NCBI RefSeq assembly: GCF_009696575.1
Contig: NZ_VULQ01000004.1
Location: 108,011 to 172,010 of the forward strand
Direction of reading: 5' to 3'
From: Anaerococcus porci
GTDB taxonomy: Bacteria > Bacillota > Clostridia > Tissierellales > Peptoniphilaceae
DNA length: 64,000 bases
A model generated the notes under the pieces. The model was given only the letters and a program-made list of their open reading frames with translations. It was not told the origin of the DNA and searched no databases. This document shows, one piece after another, positions 26,595 to 35,898 of this stretch. Made by a program: the position numbers and the translations under genes. Each line of letters begins with the position of its first letter. Within the stretch, counting starts at the first letter, position 1.

Positions 26595-28334
26595 ATGGAG
26601 TTAAATAAAAATAAGTCTAATAGAAAAATATTTAATCTAATTGTTCTTATAGGGGTCGTAACAATACTTTATTTCTTGATTTCCTTTGTACTTCTTCCAA
26701 ATATAGCAGTTTTAAAAACTTCTTTTGTAAAGGATGGAAAATTAACTTTTACAGCAATTAATAAAATATTTAAGTCTACAAGGGCATTAGACGCCTTGAA
26801 AAATTCATTTTTAATGGCTGTTACTCTACCTATAACAGTATCTATCGTAGGTATAATACAGGTACTGTTGATAGATTATTTTGATATTAAGGGAAGTAAG
26901 TTTTTAACTCTAACTTATCTTATACCATTAGTGTTTGGAGGATTGTTAATAAATAATGGATATATTTTTGCGTATGGACCAAATGGTATATTTACAAATT
27001 TAGTAGCAAATATTAATCCGGGTATTGATAGGTATTGGTTTTTAGGTTACCGTGCAGCACTTATTGCTATGACTTTCGGTTGTACAACAAATTATATGTT
27101 GTTTTTTAGAAATTCACTCTCAGGTATTGATTATCATACTGTGGAAGCTGCTAAAAATCTTGGAGCAAGTCAATGGACAATATTGAGTAAAGTAGTTTTT
27201 CCTCAAGTTAGACCAATGATTATTACTTGTGTAGTTCTTTTATTCCAACAAGGTTTAACAGCTTTTGCAGCACCGCTTATATTGGGTGGAAGAGATTATC
27301 AGACAATTATGCCTTTGATACTAACGCTTGCAAACAGGCCGGCTTCAAGAGATATAGCAGCAATACTTGCTTTACTTCAAGGAGTATTTCAGATAGGGGT
27401 ATTATTTGTAGTTCAAAGAATGGAAAAAGGTAAAAACTACATGTCTATATCAAAGACTAAGGCAAATCTTAAAAAACAAAAGATTAAAAAGCCTATGGTC
27501 AATGCTTTATTTCATATAGTAGCTTATTTACTTGCCCTTTTAAACCTAATACCTTTTGTTTGTGTATTAGTTTTTTCATTTACAGATTATCAAACAATTG
27601 GTAGTGGAAGAATAAGCCTTTCATCATTTACTTTAGAAAATTATAAAACAGTTTTGACTGACCCATCAGCATATGAACCTTTTGTAACATCAGTAGTATA
27701 TGCCTTACTTGCAGCCCTAGTAGTAGCTATAATTTGCATAGGAGTAGGCAGACTTTCACAAAAAAGAGATAATATTTTTACAAAAATATTGGAGCTTTTA
27801 ATTTATACACCTTGGATTCTACCAGGTATATTATTTGCTTTAGGTTTAATCATCTTATATGGAACCCCACAATTTTGGGTTGGAAACAATGTCTTAACAG
27901 GAACTTTGGTGATTATGCTTATAGCTTATATAGTAGTATTATTACCAAATACTTATAGGTTTGTAAGAGCATCATATTTTGGAGTTAATGAAGAATTAGA
28001 AGAAGCAGCTAAAAATTTAGGTGCAAGTAAATTTTATACATTCTTTAAAATAGTACTTCCAGTTATAATGCCAACAGTTTTAGCGATGTTTGCCTTGAAT
28101 TTCAATGGAAAACTCAGTGAATATGAAATATCTGCTTTTTTATTTCATCCACTAAGGCCAACTTTGGGAATAGTTATAAGGTCTAATGCAGATGCTACAG
28201 CAGCTATTGATGCTAAAGCTATAAACTTAGTTTATTCAACTATATTAATAGCAATATCCATGCTTGTAGTTTGGATAGTATATTATGATGGATTAAACAC
28301 AATTAAAAGCAAATTTATAAAAAAGAAATCTTAA
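26595..28334 (+). CDS. ABC transporter permease with two fused membrane domains (AfuB/FbpB-like)
   Basis: 579 residues from the ATG at 26595, preferred over the GTG at 26586 because AAGGGG (26581-26586) is spaced 8 nt before it. About twelve hydrophobic helices in two homologous halves; each carries an EAA loop, EAAKNLGASQWTILSKVVFP in the first half and EAAKNLGASKFYTFFKIVLP in the second. Fusion of both permease domains is usual for the Fe(III)/AfuB subfamily. It follows the ATPase with near overlap. Confidence 0.88.
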   Translation: MELNKNKSNRKIFNLIVLIGVVTILYFLISFVLLPNIAVLKTSFVKDGKLTFTAINKIFKSTRALDALKNSFLMAVTLPITVSIVGIIQVLLIDYFDIKGSKFLTLTYLIPLVFGGLLINNGYIFAYGPNGIFTNLVANINPGIDRYWFLGYRAALIAMTFGCTTNYMLFFRNSLSGIDYHTVEAAKNLGASQWTILSKVVFPQVRPMIITCVVLLFQQGLTAFAAPLILGGRDYQTIMPLILTLANRPASRDIAAILALLQGVFQIGVLFVVQRMEKGKNYMSISKTKANLKKQKIKKPMVNALFHIVAYLLALLNLIPFVCVLVFSFTDYQTIGSGRISLSSFTLENYKTVLTDPSAYEPFVTSVVYALLAALVVAIICIGVGRLSQKRDNIFTKILELLIYTPWILPGILFALGLIILYGTPQFWVGNNVLTGTLVIMLIAYIVVLLPNTYRFVRASYFGVNEELEEAAKNLGASKFYTFFKIVLPVIMPTVLAMFALNFNGKLSEYEISAFLFHPLRPTLGIVIRSNADATAAIDAKAINLVYSTILIAISMLVVWIVYYDGLNTIKSKFIKKKS

Positions 28335-28353
28335 TTTAATAAAATGAGGGAAT

Positions 28354-29217
28354 ATGAATATATCAAAAGAAATTTATAAAGAAAACAATGAGGTTTTGAT
28401 AAAAAAAATAAAAGAAAAGGGATTTTTAATTGCAGCTCACAGGGGAGTGTGGGGTGGAAATATAGCACAAAATACTCTAAATTCTACAAATCTTGCTTAC
28501 AAATTTGGGACGGATATTGTAGAAATAGATGTAGGAAAAAGTCTCGATAATAAATTCTTTGCCTTTCACACCAATAAAGAAAAGACAATTATAGGTGTTT
28601 ATAAGGATTTTGAAAAGATGAAAAGCGATGAAATTAATAAATATAAAATATTAAATCAATTATTTGAAGAGTCTAATTCAAATGTAGAAGAATTTATAGA
28701 AATAATTAGAAATGCTAATAAGGATATTATATTTCAAGTTGATAGAGCGGAAAGATATTTTCCAGAGATTTTGGACTTATTATGTGATGAGCTTAGTACA
28801 GATTATTTAAAGAGAATTATGATAAAATGTTCAATCAATGATAGAAACCTAGATATATTTGAAAAATATCAATATAAATTTATGATAATGCCTATACTTA
28901 GAAAAGTAGACGAAATTAAGATTTTAGAGAAATATTCAAATATAAATCTTATAGGTATAGAGGTTATAGCAGAAGATAAAGAAAGTGAAACCTTTGGTAG
29001 AGAATTCATTGAAAAGCTAAAGGAAAAATTCAATGTTCTTATTCAAATAAATGCTATCAAACTTGACAAAAATACTGACCTTTATGCTGGAATTGATGAT
29101 GACATTTCTCTAACAAATCATCCGGATAAGGGATGGGGGAAATTATTAGATTGGGGTTGTGATATAATCCAAACTGATTGGGCATTTGCTTTAGACAAGT
29201 ATAGGGAAAATAGATAA
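28354..29217 (+). CDS. Cytosolic glycerophosphodiester phosphodiesterase-family protein
   Basis: 287 residues, no signal peptide. GDPD motifs: AAHRGVWGG near residue 28 (catalytic His-Arg), NTLNST (the usual ENT motif), DIVEIDVGKS (metal-binding Glu and Asp) and FFAFHTNKEK, where the usual His-Asp is His-Thr. The end TNHPDKGWGKL and IQTDWAF also match the family. It would hydrolyse glycerophosphodiesters to glycerol 3-phosphate and an alcohol. Being intracellular and last but one in a transporter operon, it probably acts on the imported substrate. Confidence 0.8.
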   Translation: MNISKEIYKENNEVLIKKIKEKGFLIAAHRGVWGGNIAQNTLNSTNLAYKFGTDIVEIDVGKSLDNKFFAFHTNKEKTIIGVYKDFEKMKSDEINKYKILNQLFEESNSNVEEFIEIIRNANKDIIFQVDRAERYFPEILDLLCDELSTDYLKRIMIKCSINDRNLDIFEKYQYKFMIMPILRKVDEIKILEKYSNINLIGIEVIAEDKESETFGREFIEKLKEKFNVLIQINAIKLDKNTDLYAGIDDDISLTNHPDKGWGKLLDWGCDIIQTDWAFALDKYRENR

Positions 29218-29231
29218 ACAAGAGGTATTTG

Positions 29232-29639
29232 ATGTTTTATTACTCAATTACAACATATTTAGATTTTTTTGCAAGAATCATTATATCTTGTATTTGTGGA
29301 TTTATAATTGGGTCAGAAAGAGAAACTAAGAGGAAATTTGCTGGAGTGAGAACTCATACAATAGTTGCCTTAGGATCATGTGTGGCCATGATTGTATCGA
29401 AATATGGTTTTTATGATTCTCAAAATTTTGATGCTGCAAGAATTGCAGCCCAAATTGTATCAGGTATAGGCTTTTTAGGAGCAGGAGTAATATTTGTAAA
29501 AAATAATGGGGTAACAGGACTTACTACAGCGGCAGGCATATGGACCACATCAATTATAGGAATGTCTTTTGGTTCAGGACTATACCCAATAGGGATAACT
29601 GCTACATTTTTAATCATTATTTTCCAGCTATTTATATAA
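29232..29639 (+). CDS. MgtC/SapB-family membrane protein, short form
   Basis: 135 residues from the ATG at 29232 with GAGG 6 nt upstream. Four hydrophobic helices and the family signature GSERETKRKFAGVRTHTIVA near residue 30, then SGIGFLGAGVIF and GLTTAAGIWTTSIIG. The C-terminal ACT-like cytoplasmic domain found in full-length MgtC (about 230 residues) is absent, as in many Firmicute forms. MgtC-type proteins are linked to phosphate or Mg2+ homeostasis; next to an organophosphate importer the phosphate link is notable but unproven. Confidence 0.85.
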   Translation: MFYYSITTYLDFFARIIISCICGFIIGSERETKRKFAGVRTHTIVALGSCVAMIVSKYGFYDSQNFDAARIAAQIVSGIGFLGAGVIFVKNNGVTGLTTAAGIWTTSIIGMSFGSGLYPIGITATFLIIIFQLFI

Positions 29640-30390
29640 AATTAAGAGATTTTAACTCAGGGCTTTTCGCAAATATATAAAGTTGGCTTTAAAAGTCTTA
29701 TTTCAGAAATTTAGAAAAACTAAAATTTATTTAAAAGATATAGGTGATTCTAATATTAAATAATATTTAATAAAAAGAGAATAATTTAAATTTTAAGGGA
29801 AATTAATAAGTATATATCAGTTTATTTTCTGATAAAAGAAAATAACTAATACATAATATATATAGATTAATATTATAAGATTTTTTCTTCCTTAAAAGGT
29901 TTGTGTATCAGCCTAAATTCTGACATGATATGTACCCTTATTACTGGACAGACCAGTAAGGATGGCACATATCAATAAAAGGGTAATGGTTGATACATTT
30001 TTTATATATCAGTTGTTATCATTTCTATATAAATAGAGCTTGTTTTACTCTCATATGAATTAATAAAGTTTCAAAGTTTCATAAAAATTTATAGATATTT
30101 TATATATGATTCTAATTTTCCTTTAATAATATTAATAAATGAGATAATATATGCTCCTATCCTTTAATCTTATATCTCCATTGCTTGATGCATCTACCAT
30201 AGCAAAGTATAGGATTTTTTGGACAATGGGAATTTGGAAAAATTGTTTTGTTTTTTTGTTAAATCATTGTAGGAATTAAGGTATTTAAATTACCTTTTAT
30301 TTTTACAAATTTATATGGATTCTGTCTTATATTACATTATTAATTAAATATTAAATTAGAATTATTCGAACTATTTTTTGACATAAATAA
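29640..30390. other. Gene-free 750 bp with IS-end sequence
   Basis: No frame over 60 codons with coding character is seen. It contains the second copy of the 48-bp IS-end-like sequence (29903-29950), followed by AGGGTAATGGTTGATACAT near 29981, whose complement recurs near 43337. The rest is very AT-rich. It probably represents decayed insertion sequence between the transporter operon and the PTS island. Confidence 0.5.
29903..29950 (+). repeat. 48-bp IS-end-like sequence, copy 2
   Basis: Ungapped counterpart of 11330-11377, sharing TGACATGATRTGTACC and ACTGGACA. The sequence just after it (GACCAGTAAGGATGGCACATATC) is not shared. Confidence 0.55.
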
Positions 30391-30396
30391 AAAAGC

Positions 30397-30425
30397 TTGA
30401 CAAATGTAAAAATTATAATTATAAT
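30397..30425 (+). promoter_or_regulatory. Promoter P1 of the PTS operon with shared CAAATGTAAAA element
   Basis: TTGACA at 30397-30402, 17-bp spacer and TATAAT at 30420-30425, a consensus promoter. CAAATGTAAAAA (30401-30412) overlaps the -35 and spacer. The same string recurs in the second promoter of the island (34576) and, inverted, ahead of the SorC-type regulator (39763-39773), so it is the best candidate operator. Confidence 0.75.
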
Positions 30426-30447
30426 TATAAAAAATGAAGCAGAGAAA

Positions 30448-30495
30448 ATGATTAAATTAAAGGAGGTAATTTATGAATTAATTAAGCTCATATAG
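30448..30495 (+). other. Leader with tiny ORFs upstream of the PTS genes
   Basis: Between promoter P1 and the first PTS gene there is an AAAGGAGG at 30460-30466 perfectly spaced before ATG-AAT-TAA (30473-30481), a two-codon ORF. An overlapping ATG at 30448 gives a 15-residue frame (MIKLKEVIYELIKLI). Either could be a regulatory leader, or the remains of a deleted gene start. A cre-like GGAAAACGTTAATT lies at 30517-30530. Confidence 0.35.
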
Positions 30496-30540
30496 GAAAT
30501 TTATTGTTAAAAATTAGGAAAACGTTAATTAGGAGGGGTT

Positions 30541-31089
30541 ATGGATTTTTTAACTAAATTAGCAGAAGGGTTTATTGGTATTTTTAAAGCAGGTGGAGAA
30601 TCTTTCATGGGTTTTGTTACAGGAATAATACCTTTAATAATATGTTTAATGACATTTGTTACTGCATTAATAAAAATAGCTGGTGAAGAAAAAGTAGATA
30701 AATTTATGCAAAAAATAACTAGTAATTTAGTACTTAGATATACAGTATTTCCTGTAATAGCTGTATTCGTATTAGCAAATCCAATGTGTTATACATTTAT
30801 TAGATTTGTAAAAGAAAAGTATAAGCCAGCAGTTTATGATGCTATGGTGTCTTTTGTTCATCCGATTACGGGACTATTTCCTCATGCAAATGGAGGTGAA
30901 TTATTTGTATATTTAGGTATAGCGGAAGGATTTAGGCAACTTAATATATCTCAAGCCAGTCTAGCGGTTAGATATTTTATTGCTGGAATAATCGTTATTT
31001 TAATTAGAGGTATTGTAACTCAAAAGCTTACAGAAATAATGGCTAATAAACAAAATGTTGATTTAGATGCATTAGATGAGGTGAAATAA
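30541..31089 (+). CDS. srlA: PTS glucitol/sorbitol-family EIIC component
   Basis: 182 residues, close to E. coli SrlA (187). MDFLTKLAEGFIGIFKAGGE, then FVTGIIPLIICLMTFVTALI, LANPMCYTF and the GLFPHANGGELFVYLGIAEG stretch are characteristic of EIIC-Gut. Three to four membrane helices. AGGAGG lies before the ATG. It forms the transport channel with the EIIBC subunit that begins right after its stop. The family imports and phosphorylates hexitols, but homologues serve pentitols and other polyols, so the substrate is open. Confidence 0.88.
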   Translation: MDFLTKLAEGFIGIFKAGGESFMGFVTGIIPLIICLMTFVTALIKIAGEEKVDKFMQKITSNLVLRYTVFPVIAVFVLANPMCYTFIRFVKEKYKPAVYDAMVSFVHPITGLFPHANGGELFVYLGIAEGFRQLNISQASLAVRYFIAGIIVILIRGIVTQKLTEIMANKQNVDLDALDEVK

Positions 31090-32091
31090 ATGAGTGAATT
31101 TAAAACAATTAAAATTATAAAGGGAAAAGGTGGATTTGGTGGTCCTTTAGAATTAACTCCAACAGAAGAAAAAAAATATGTAATTTCCGTAACAGGTGGA
31201 GGAATAGACCCTGTGGCTCAGAAAATTGCGGATTTGTCAGGAGCTATTGCGGTAGATCAATTTAAGAACCCAGTAGATAAATCGGAAACATTTGTGGCTG
31301 TAATTGATTGTGGAGGAAATTCAAGAGTTGGAACTTATCCAAGGTTAGGAATACCAACTGTAGATATAAAAATGCAGGGTCCAGCTGGTCCATTGGCTAA
31401 ATTTATAACAGAAGATATATTTGTTTCTGGAGTAACAGTAGATGATATATATATTTCAGATGGATCAAACTCTGAGAATGATGATAACTTAATTCATAAT
31501 GAAAAAGATGAAGATTTTGATACAAAATATAAAAAAATAAAAGATGATCAAAAAAATAAGGAAGAATCTAAAGGTTTCATAGATAAGATTGCAAGAGGGG
31601 CAAGTAAGTTTACAACTATTTTTTATCAATCAGGTAGAGAAACAATTGAAAATGTAGTGACTAATATATTACCATTTATGGCTTTCATAGCAACAATTAT
31701 TGGGATAATCAATTATACAGGAATAGGAAATATTATAGCTAAAGCATTGGTACCTTTATCTGGTAATTTAATAGGATTAATTCTTGTAGGAGTTATAGTA
31801 GGCTTACCATTTTTATCTCCACTGTTAGCACCAGGTGCAGTTATGGCAGCAATTGTTGGTACTCTTATAGGCCAACAAATCGGAACAGGTGCAATTCCTC
31901 CATCATATGCTTTACCAGCATTATTTGCTATAAATGGTCAGGTTGGATGTGATTTTATACCAGTTGGATTAACCTTGGGTGATGCAGATCCTAAGACTAT
32001 TTCTGTTGCTACACCAGCAGTATTATTTTCAAGAGTTATAACTTCTCCACTAGGGGTATTAATAGGATTTTTATTATCTCTTGGAATGTAA
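31090..32091 (+). CDS. srlE: PTS glucitol/sorbitol-family EIIBC component
   Basis: 333 residues. The N-terminal IIB domain has GGFGGPLELTP and VIDCGGNSRVG, with Cys74 as the probable phosphorylated residue. An acidic linker (about 130-160) leads to the C-terminal membrane part with GRETIENVVTNILPFMAF, LPFLSPLLAPGAV and GQVGCDFIPVGLTLGD, all typical of SrlE. It abuts the EIIC gene without a gap. EIIA is not next door but at 39891. Confidence 0.88.
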   Translation: MSEFKTIKIIKGKGGFGGPLELTPTEEKKYVISVTGGGIDPVAQKIADLSGAIAVDQFKNPVDKSETFVAVIDCGGNSRVGTYPRLGIPTVDIKMQGPAGPLAKFITEDIFVSGVTVDDIYISDGSNSENDDNLIHNEKDEDFDTKYKKIKDDQKNKEESKGFIDKIARGASKFTTIFYQSGRETIENVVTNILPFMAFIATIIGIINYTGIGNIIAKALVPLSGNLIGLILVGVIVGLPFLSPLLAPGAVMAAIVGTLIGQQIGTGAIPPSYALPALFAINGQVGCDFIPVGLTLGDADPKTISVATPAVLFSRVITSPLGVLIGFLLSLGM

Positions 32092-32137
32092 TTTGTTACA
32101 TTTATGATATTTATAAATTAGACAGGAGTATATAAAG

Positions 32138-33190
32138 ATGAAATTTAATTTTTATGCATTAACAAAAAAAAATAAAATAGAATTATTTTCTAGAGATATG
32201 AGTGCTATAGAAGATGATGAGATTTTAGTTAAACAGATGGCTTGTAATATCTGTACAACTGATTATCAACAATGGCAAGGAAAAAGAGAACATCAAGGAT
32301 ACCCTATGGCTGGAGGTCATGAGTGTGCAGGTATAGTGGTAGCTAAAGGGAAAAATGTTGGAGATTCTTTTGGAATAGGAGATCATGTAGCAATTGTATA
32401 TGATTATTGCGGGGTGTGTGAATCTTGTAAAAAAGGTTATATTACAAATTGTGAAAATATAGATCAATTTGGAAAAAATTATTCAAGCGAATTTTATGGT
32501 ATCTTTGGTTTTGCAGACTATTTTAAAAGAAAAGCTAAATCTTTTGTAAAGCTATCCAAAAAATTAGATTTTTCTGAAGGAGCTTTTGTAGAACCTCTTT
32601 CTTCAGTAATAGCAGGAATAGATAAATTAACGATAAATTCCGAAAGCAATGTAATTGTTATCGGATCAGGAACTATGGGAATACTAAATGCATTATATGC
32701 AAAAAGCTTAGGTGCAAATGTAATTATCTTAGGAACAAATGAAAAGAAAAATAAAGTTGCAAATAGATTAAGTCTAGATACTATTAATCCTAAAGATTGC
32801 TCATATAAAGATTTGATAAAAGAAAAATTCAACAAAAAATTAGCCGATATAGCAATAGTTGCAGCTGGTTCTAGTTCGGCAAATCAACAATCTTTAGATT
32901 TGACTAAGAATTATGATGCACAAATTTTATTTTACGCTGCCGGTTACCCAAAACCAGAATTAAAAGTTGACTCTAATATGATTCATTATAGAAGATTAAA
33001 TATGTATGGGGCATATGGATCAAAGCTATATGATTTTAATAGAGCTGCTGATTTATTATCAAATAACTCTATAAATGTAAAACCTTTAATAGAAGCAAAA
33101 TATAAGTTCAGTGATATTGATGATGCATTCAAAAAAGCCGCAACAAAAGATAGTTTCAGAGTATCATTAATTCTAAATGAGGAGAAATAA
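32138..33190 (+). CDS. Zinc-dependent medium-chain alcohol/polyol dehydrogenase
   Basis: 350 residues. Catalytic zinc ligands are expected in MACNICTTDYQQW (Cys) and GHECAG (His-Glu); the structural-zinc lobe CGVCESCKKGYITNC holds four cysteines. The NAD-binding turn is VIVIGSGTMGILNA. It belongs to the MDR superfamily with sorbitol, arabitol-phosphate and threonine dehydrogenases. In this PTS operon it most likely oxidises the polyol phosphate produced by the EII complex to a ketose phosphate. The exact carbon position and substrate are not readable. Confidence 0.82.
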   Translation: MKFNFYALTKKNKIELFSRDMSAIEDDEILVKQMACNICTTDYQQWQGKREHQGYPMAGGHECAGIVVAKGKNVGDSFGIGDHVAIVYDYCGVCESCKKGYITNCENIDQFGKNYSSEFYGIFGFADYFKRKAKSFVKLSKKLDFSEGAFVEPLSSVIAGIDKLTINSESNVIVIGSGTMGILNALYAKSLGANVIILGTNEKKNKVANRLSLDTINPKDCSYKDLIKEKFNKKLADIAIVAAGSSSANQQSLDLTKNYDAQILFYAAGYPKPELKVDSNMIHYRRLNMYGAYGSKLYDFNRAADLLSNNSINVKPLIEAKYKFSDIDDAFKKAATKDSFRVSLILNEEK

Positions 33191-34189
33191 ATGAAAAAAT
33201 GTTTAATATTTGCTGATTTATTTATCAATGAGCAAATGATGAGAGATGGATTTAAACCTTTAGAGGATATTGGATATCAAATTGATATTAGAAACTGGTA
33301 TCATGATAGCTTAGAAGCACTACAAGATGATAATATTTTGCTCGAACATGAAGGAAGCGAAGCTATTGAGTTGCCAGAATCTTTCAAAAAAAATTTAGAA
33401 GATTATGAAATAATAATTACTCAGTTTGCACCAATAGGAAAAGATATCATTAATAAAGCTAAAAATTTAAAAATACTAGGAGTATTAAGAGGAGGAACTG
33501 AAAACATATGTAAAGAATACGCTGAATCTAAGGGTATCACAGTATTTAATACTATGGGTAGGTCTAATATTTCAGTATCAGAATTTACAGTAGGTTTAAT
33601 GATATCAGAATCAAGAAATATAGCTAGATCAAATTACAGTTTAAAAAATGGGGAATGGAGGAAAAAATTTCCTAATGGAACATTACCTTTATCAATTAAA
33701 TCTTCAACTATTGGTTTAATAGGTTATGGGTCAATAGGGAAAGAAGTGGCAAAACTGTTGTCATCATTTGGACCTAAGATAATAGTTAATGATGACTATA
33801 TTGAAAATGTAGAGAAATTTGAAAAAGTAAGCAAAGATGAGTTGTTAAAAAGGTCGGATATAATTTCTATACATACTAGATTGACAAAAGAAACAAAAAA
33901 TATGATAGATTATGAAGATTTCGATAAAATGAAAAATTCTGCAATTATAATAAATACAGCTAGAAGTGGATTGATCAGAGAAAAGGCACTCTTAGATGCC
34001 TTGATTAATAAAAAAATAGCATCTGCCTCAATAGATGTATTTGATATAGAACCATTGCCTAAAGATCATCCATTTACAAAATTGGATAATATAACAATTA
34101 CTAGTCATATTGCAGGTTCAACTTTAGATAATTTTAAAAATTCTCCAAATATATTGGTAAGGAGTATCTTAAATAAATTGAATGAATAA
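33191..34189 (+). CDS. D-2-hydroxyacid dehydrogenase-family protein (SerA-like)
   Basis: 332 residues. NAD-binding motif TIGLIGYGSIGKEVAKLL near residue 175, catalytic Arg in INTARSGLI, Glu in FDIEPLPKDHP and His in TSHIAGST: a complete D-isomer-specific 2-hydroxyacid dehydrogenase. It begins one base after the previous stop (GAGGAG site within the previous gene) and overlaps gutM by 8 nt. The role in a polyol pathway is unclear; it may handle a 2-hydroxy or 2-oxo acid side product or be part of an unknown oxidative branch. Confidence 0.82.
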   Translation: MKKCLIFADLFINEQMMRDGFKPLEDIGYQIDIRNWYHDSLEALQDDNILLEHEGSEAIELPESFKKNLEDYEIIITQFAPIGKDIINKAKNLKILGVLRGGTENICKEYAESKGITVFNTMGRSNISVSEFTVGLMISESRNIARSNYSLKNGEWRKKFPNGTLPLSIKSSTIGLIGYGSIGKEVAKLLSSFGPKIIVNDDYIENVEKFEKVSKDELLKRSDIISIHTRLTKETKNMIDYEDFDKMKNSAIIINTARSGLIREKALLDALINKKIASASIDVFDIEPLPKDHPFTKLDNITITSHIAGSTLDNFKNSPNILVRSILNKLNE

Positions 34190-34544
34190 AATAATAATTG
34201 CTTTAATAATTATATCAATACTACAAACTTTTGCTAGATACAAATATTTGAAATATTATAATACAAAAATCAAAACATTATATAAAAAATATAATTCAGG
34301 ATATTTCGGAATAGGAATAGATAAAAGAAAATTTTTCAATAAAACAATATTTGTATTAATAATTGATAAATATGAAAATATTTTAGAAGCTCAAGTTTTA
34401 AAAGGTATTAGCATATTTTCAAAATTTAAAGAATTAGATAGTATTAAAGGTTGTAATCTTTCTGATATTAAATCAAAAAAAGAATATGAAAAATATAAAA
34501 TTGCAATTGACAGTGCATATGATCAAATAAGAGATATAAAATAA
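34182..34544 (+). CDS. gutM: GutM-family membrane-anchored regulator
   Basis: 120 residues. One N-terminal hydrophobic helix (about 3-17), then YLKYYNTKIKTLY, SGYFGIGIDK and the cytosolic part with VLIIDKYENILEAQVLKGIS, the plan of glucitol operon activator GutM/SrlM. It overlaps the preceding dehydrogenase gene by 8 nt. In E. coli GutM activates the sorbitol operon; here it supports classing the island with the Gut PTS family. Confidence 0.8.
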   Translation: MNKIIIALIIISILQTFARYKYLKYYNTKIKTLYKKYNSGYFGIGIDKRKFFNKTIFVLIIDKYENILEAQVLKGISIFSKFKELDSIKGCNLSDIKSKKEYEKYKIAIDSAYDQIRDIK

Positions 34545-34571
34545 AATTATAATTTGCTTTTGTAAATAAAG

Positions 34572-34600
34572 TTGACAAATGTAAAAAAAGCTTTTATACT
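34572..34600 (+). promoter_or_regulatory. Internal promoter P2 with shared CAAATGTAAAA element
   Basis: TTGACA (34572-34577), 17-bp spacer, TATACT (34595-34600). CAAATGTAAAA at 34576-34586 occupies the same place relative to the -35 as in P1 (30401). It drives the second half of the island (34649 on) under what is probably the same regulator. Confidence 0.75.
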
Positions 34601-34648
34601 ATATATAGAAAAGTTACAATATGATAATTTTATTTAAAGGAGTAAAAA

Positions 34649-35896
34649 ATGACATTATATGATCAACTAAAAAAAAGAGAAGAAGAAAAAAATCCTATTA
34701 AAGTAGGAGTAATTGGTGCAGGACAAATGGGAAGAGGTATGATTGCACAAATCTCCACAATTCCAGGAATGATTGTCACTGGTATTTCAGATTTAAACTT
34801 GGAAGCGGCAAATAAAGCTAGAGATGCTTTTAATAAAAATCTTGATAATAAAGTAGACATACTAACCTCAACTGATTACAGAGATGTTATTAATAATGAT
34901 GAAGTAGAAGTTGTTGTAGAAGCAACAGGTGTCACTGAAGTCGGCGCAAAGGTTTGTTTAGAATCACTTTTAGCTAAAAAAAATCTTGTTCTTTTAAATG
35001 TAGAGATAGATATTACTATTGGATCTATAATGAAAAAATTATTTGATTCTGCTGGATTAGTATATACAGGATCAAACGGTGATGAACCTGCAGAAGTTGT
35101 CAAACTTTATGAATTTGCTAAGGCAATGGGTATGGAAGTATTAGTTGCAGGGAAAGGTAAAAATAATAAATTAAAAGTTCATGCAAATCCGGATACATCA
35201 AGAGAAGAAGCAGATAGAAAGAATATGAATCCACATATGTTAACCGCTTTTCAAGATGGTACAAAAACTATGGCTGAAATGAATCTTCTTTCTAACGCTA
35301 TAGGATTTAAACCTGATATAGTAGGAATGCATGGTATATCTGGTGATTTAGATGGAACTGTTGACCAATTAAAATTAAAATCTGAAGGAGGAGTACTTGA
35401 TAACTATGGTGTTGTAGAATATGTAGATGGTTTAGCCCCAGGAGTATTTGTTATTGTAAAAGGCCAAAATGATGGAGTAAAAGAAGAGTTAAATTATTTA
35501 ATGAAAAAAGGTGAGAAAGATAGACATATATTATATAGACCTTTCCATTTGGCATCATTAGAAACACCAATATCTATAGCTAAAGCTGTTTTAAATAATG
35601 ACCATTCTATAGTACCTTTAGGAATTCCTGTTTCTGATACAGTTGCATATACCAAAAAAGATATTAAAAAAGGTGAAATAATCGATGGTATTGGTGGTTA
35701 TTGTGTAAGAGGAGTTATCGAGAAACATGAAGATTGTATGAACAACAAACATATTCCAATTGGTTTAATAACCGGAGATACTATAGCAAAAGAAGATATA
35801 CCAGCTGATTCTTATCTAACTTTCGAAAATACAGAAATCGATACAAACACATCAGTGTATAAATTAAGAAAACTTCAAGATGAGTTTATAGGATAA
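34649..35896 (+). CDS. NAD(P)-binding oxidoreductase with C-terminal SAF domain (COG4091-like)
   Basis: 415 residues. A Rossmann fold starts with VGVIGAGQMGRG (GAGQMG at 23-28) and resembles the NAD domain of homoserine dehydrogenase; TGSNGDEPAEVVKLYEFA and NPHMLTAFQDGTKTMAEM are conserved-looking central blocks. The C-terminal region (about 330-400) with VAYTKKDIKKGEIIDGIGG fits a SAF domain. These 'predicted homoserine dehydrogenase with SAF' proteins turn up in sugar-acid and polyol operons but I know of no firmly established reaction for this member. AAAGGAG precedes the ATG. First gene after P2. Confidence 0.7.
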   Translation: MTLYDQLKKREEEKNPIKVGVIGAGQMGRGMIAQISTIPGMIVTGISDLNLEAANKARDAFNKNLDNKVDILTSTDYRDVINNDEVEVVVEATGVTEVGAKVCLESLLAKKNLVLLNVEIDITIGSIMKKLFDSAGLVYTGSNGDEPAEVVKLYEFAKAMGMEVLVAGKGKNNKLKVHANPDTSREEADRKNMNPHMLTAFQDGTKTMAEMNLLSNAIGFKPDIVGMHGISGDLDGTVDQLKLKSEGGVLDNYGVVEYVDGLAPGVFVIVKGQNDGVKEELNYLMKKGEKDRHILYRPFHLASLETPISIAKAVLNNDHSIVPLGIPVSDTVAYTKKDIKKGEIIDGIGGYCVRGVIEKHEDCMNNKHIPIGLITGDTIAKEDIPADSYLTFENTEIDTNTSVYKLRKLQDEFIG

Positions 35897-35898
35897 TT

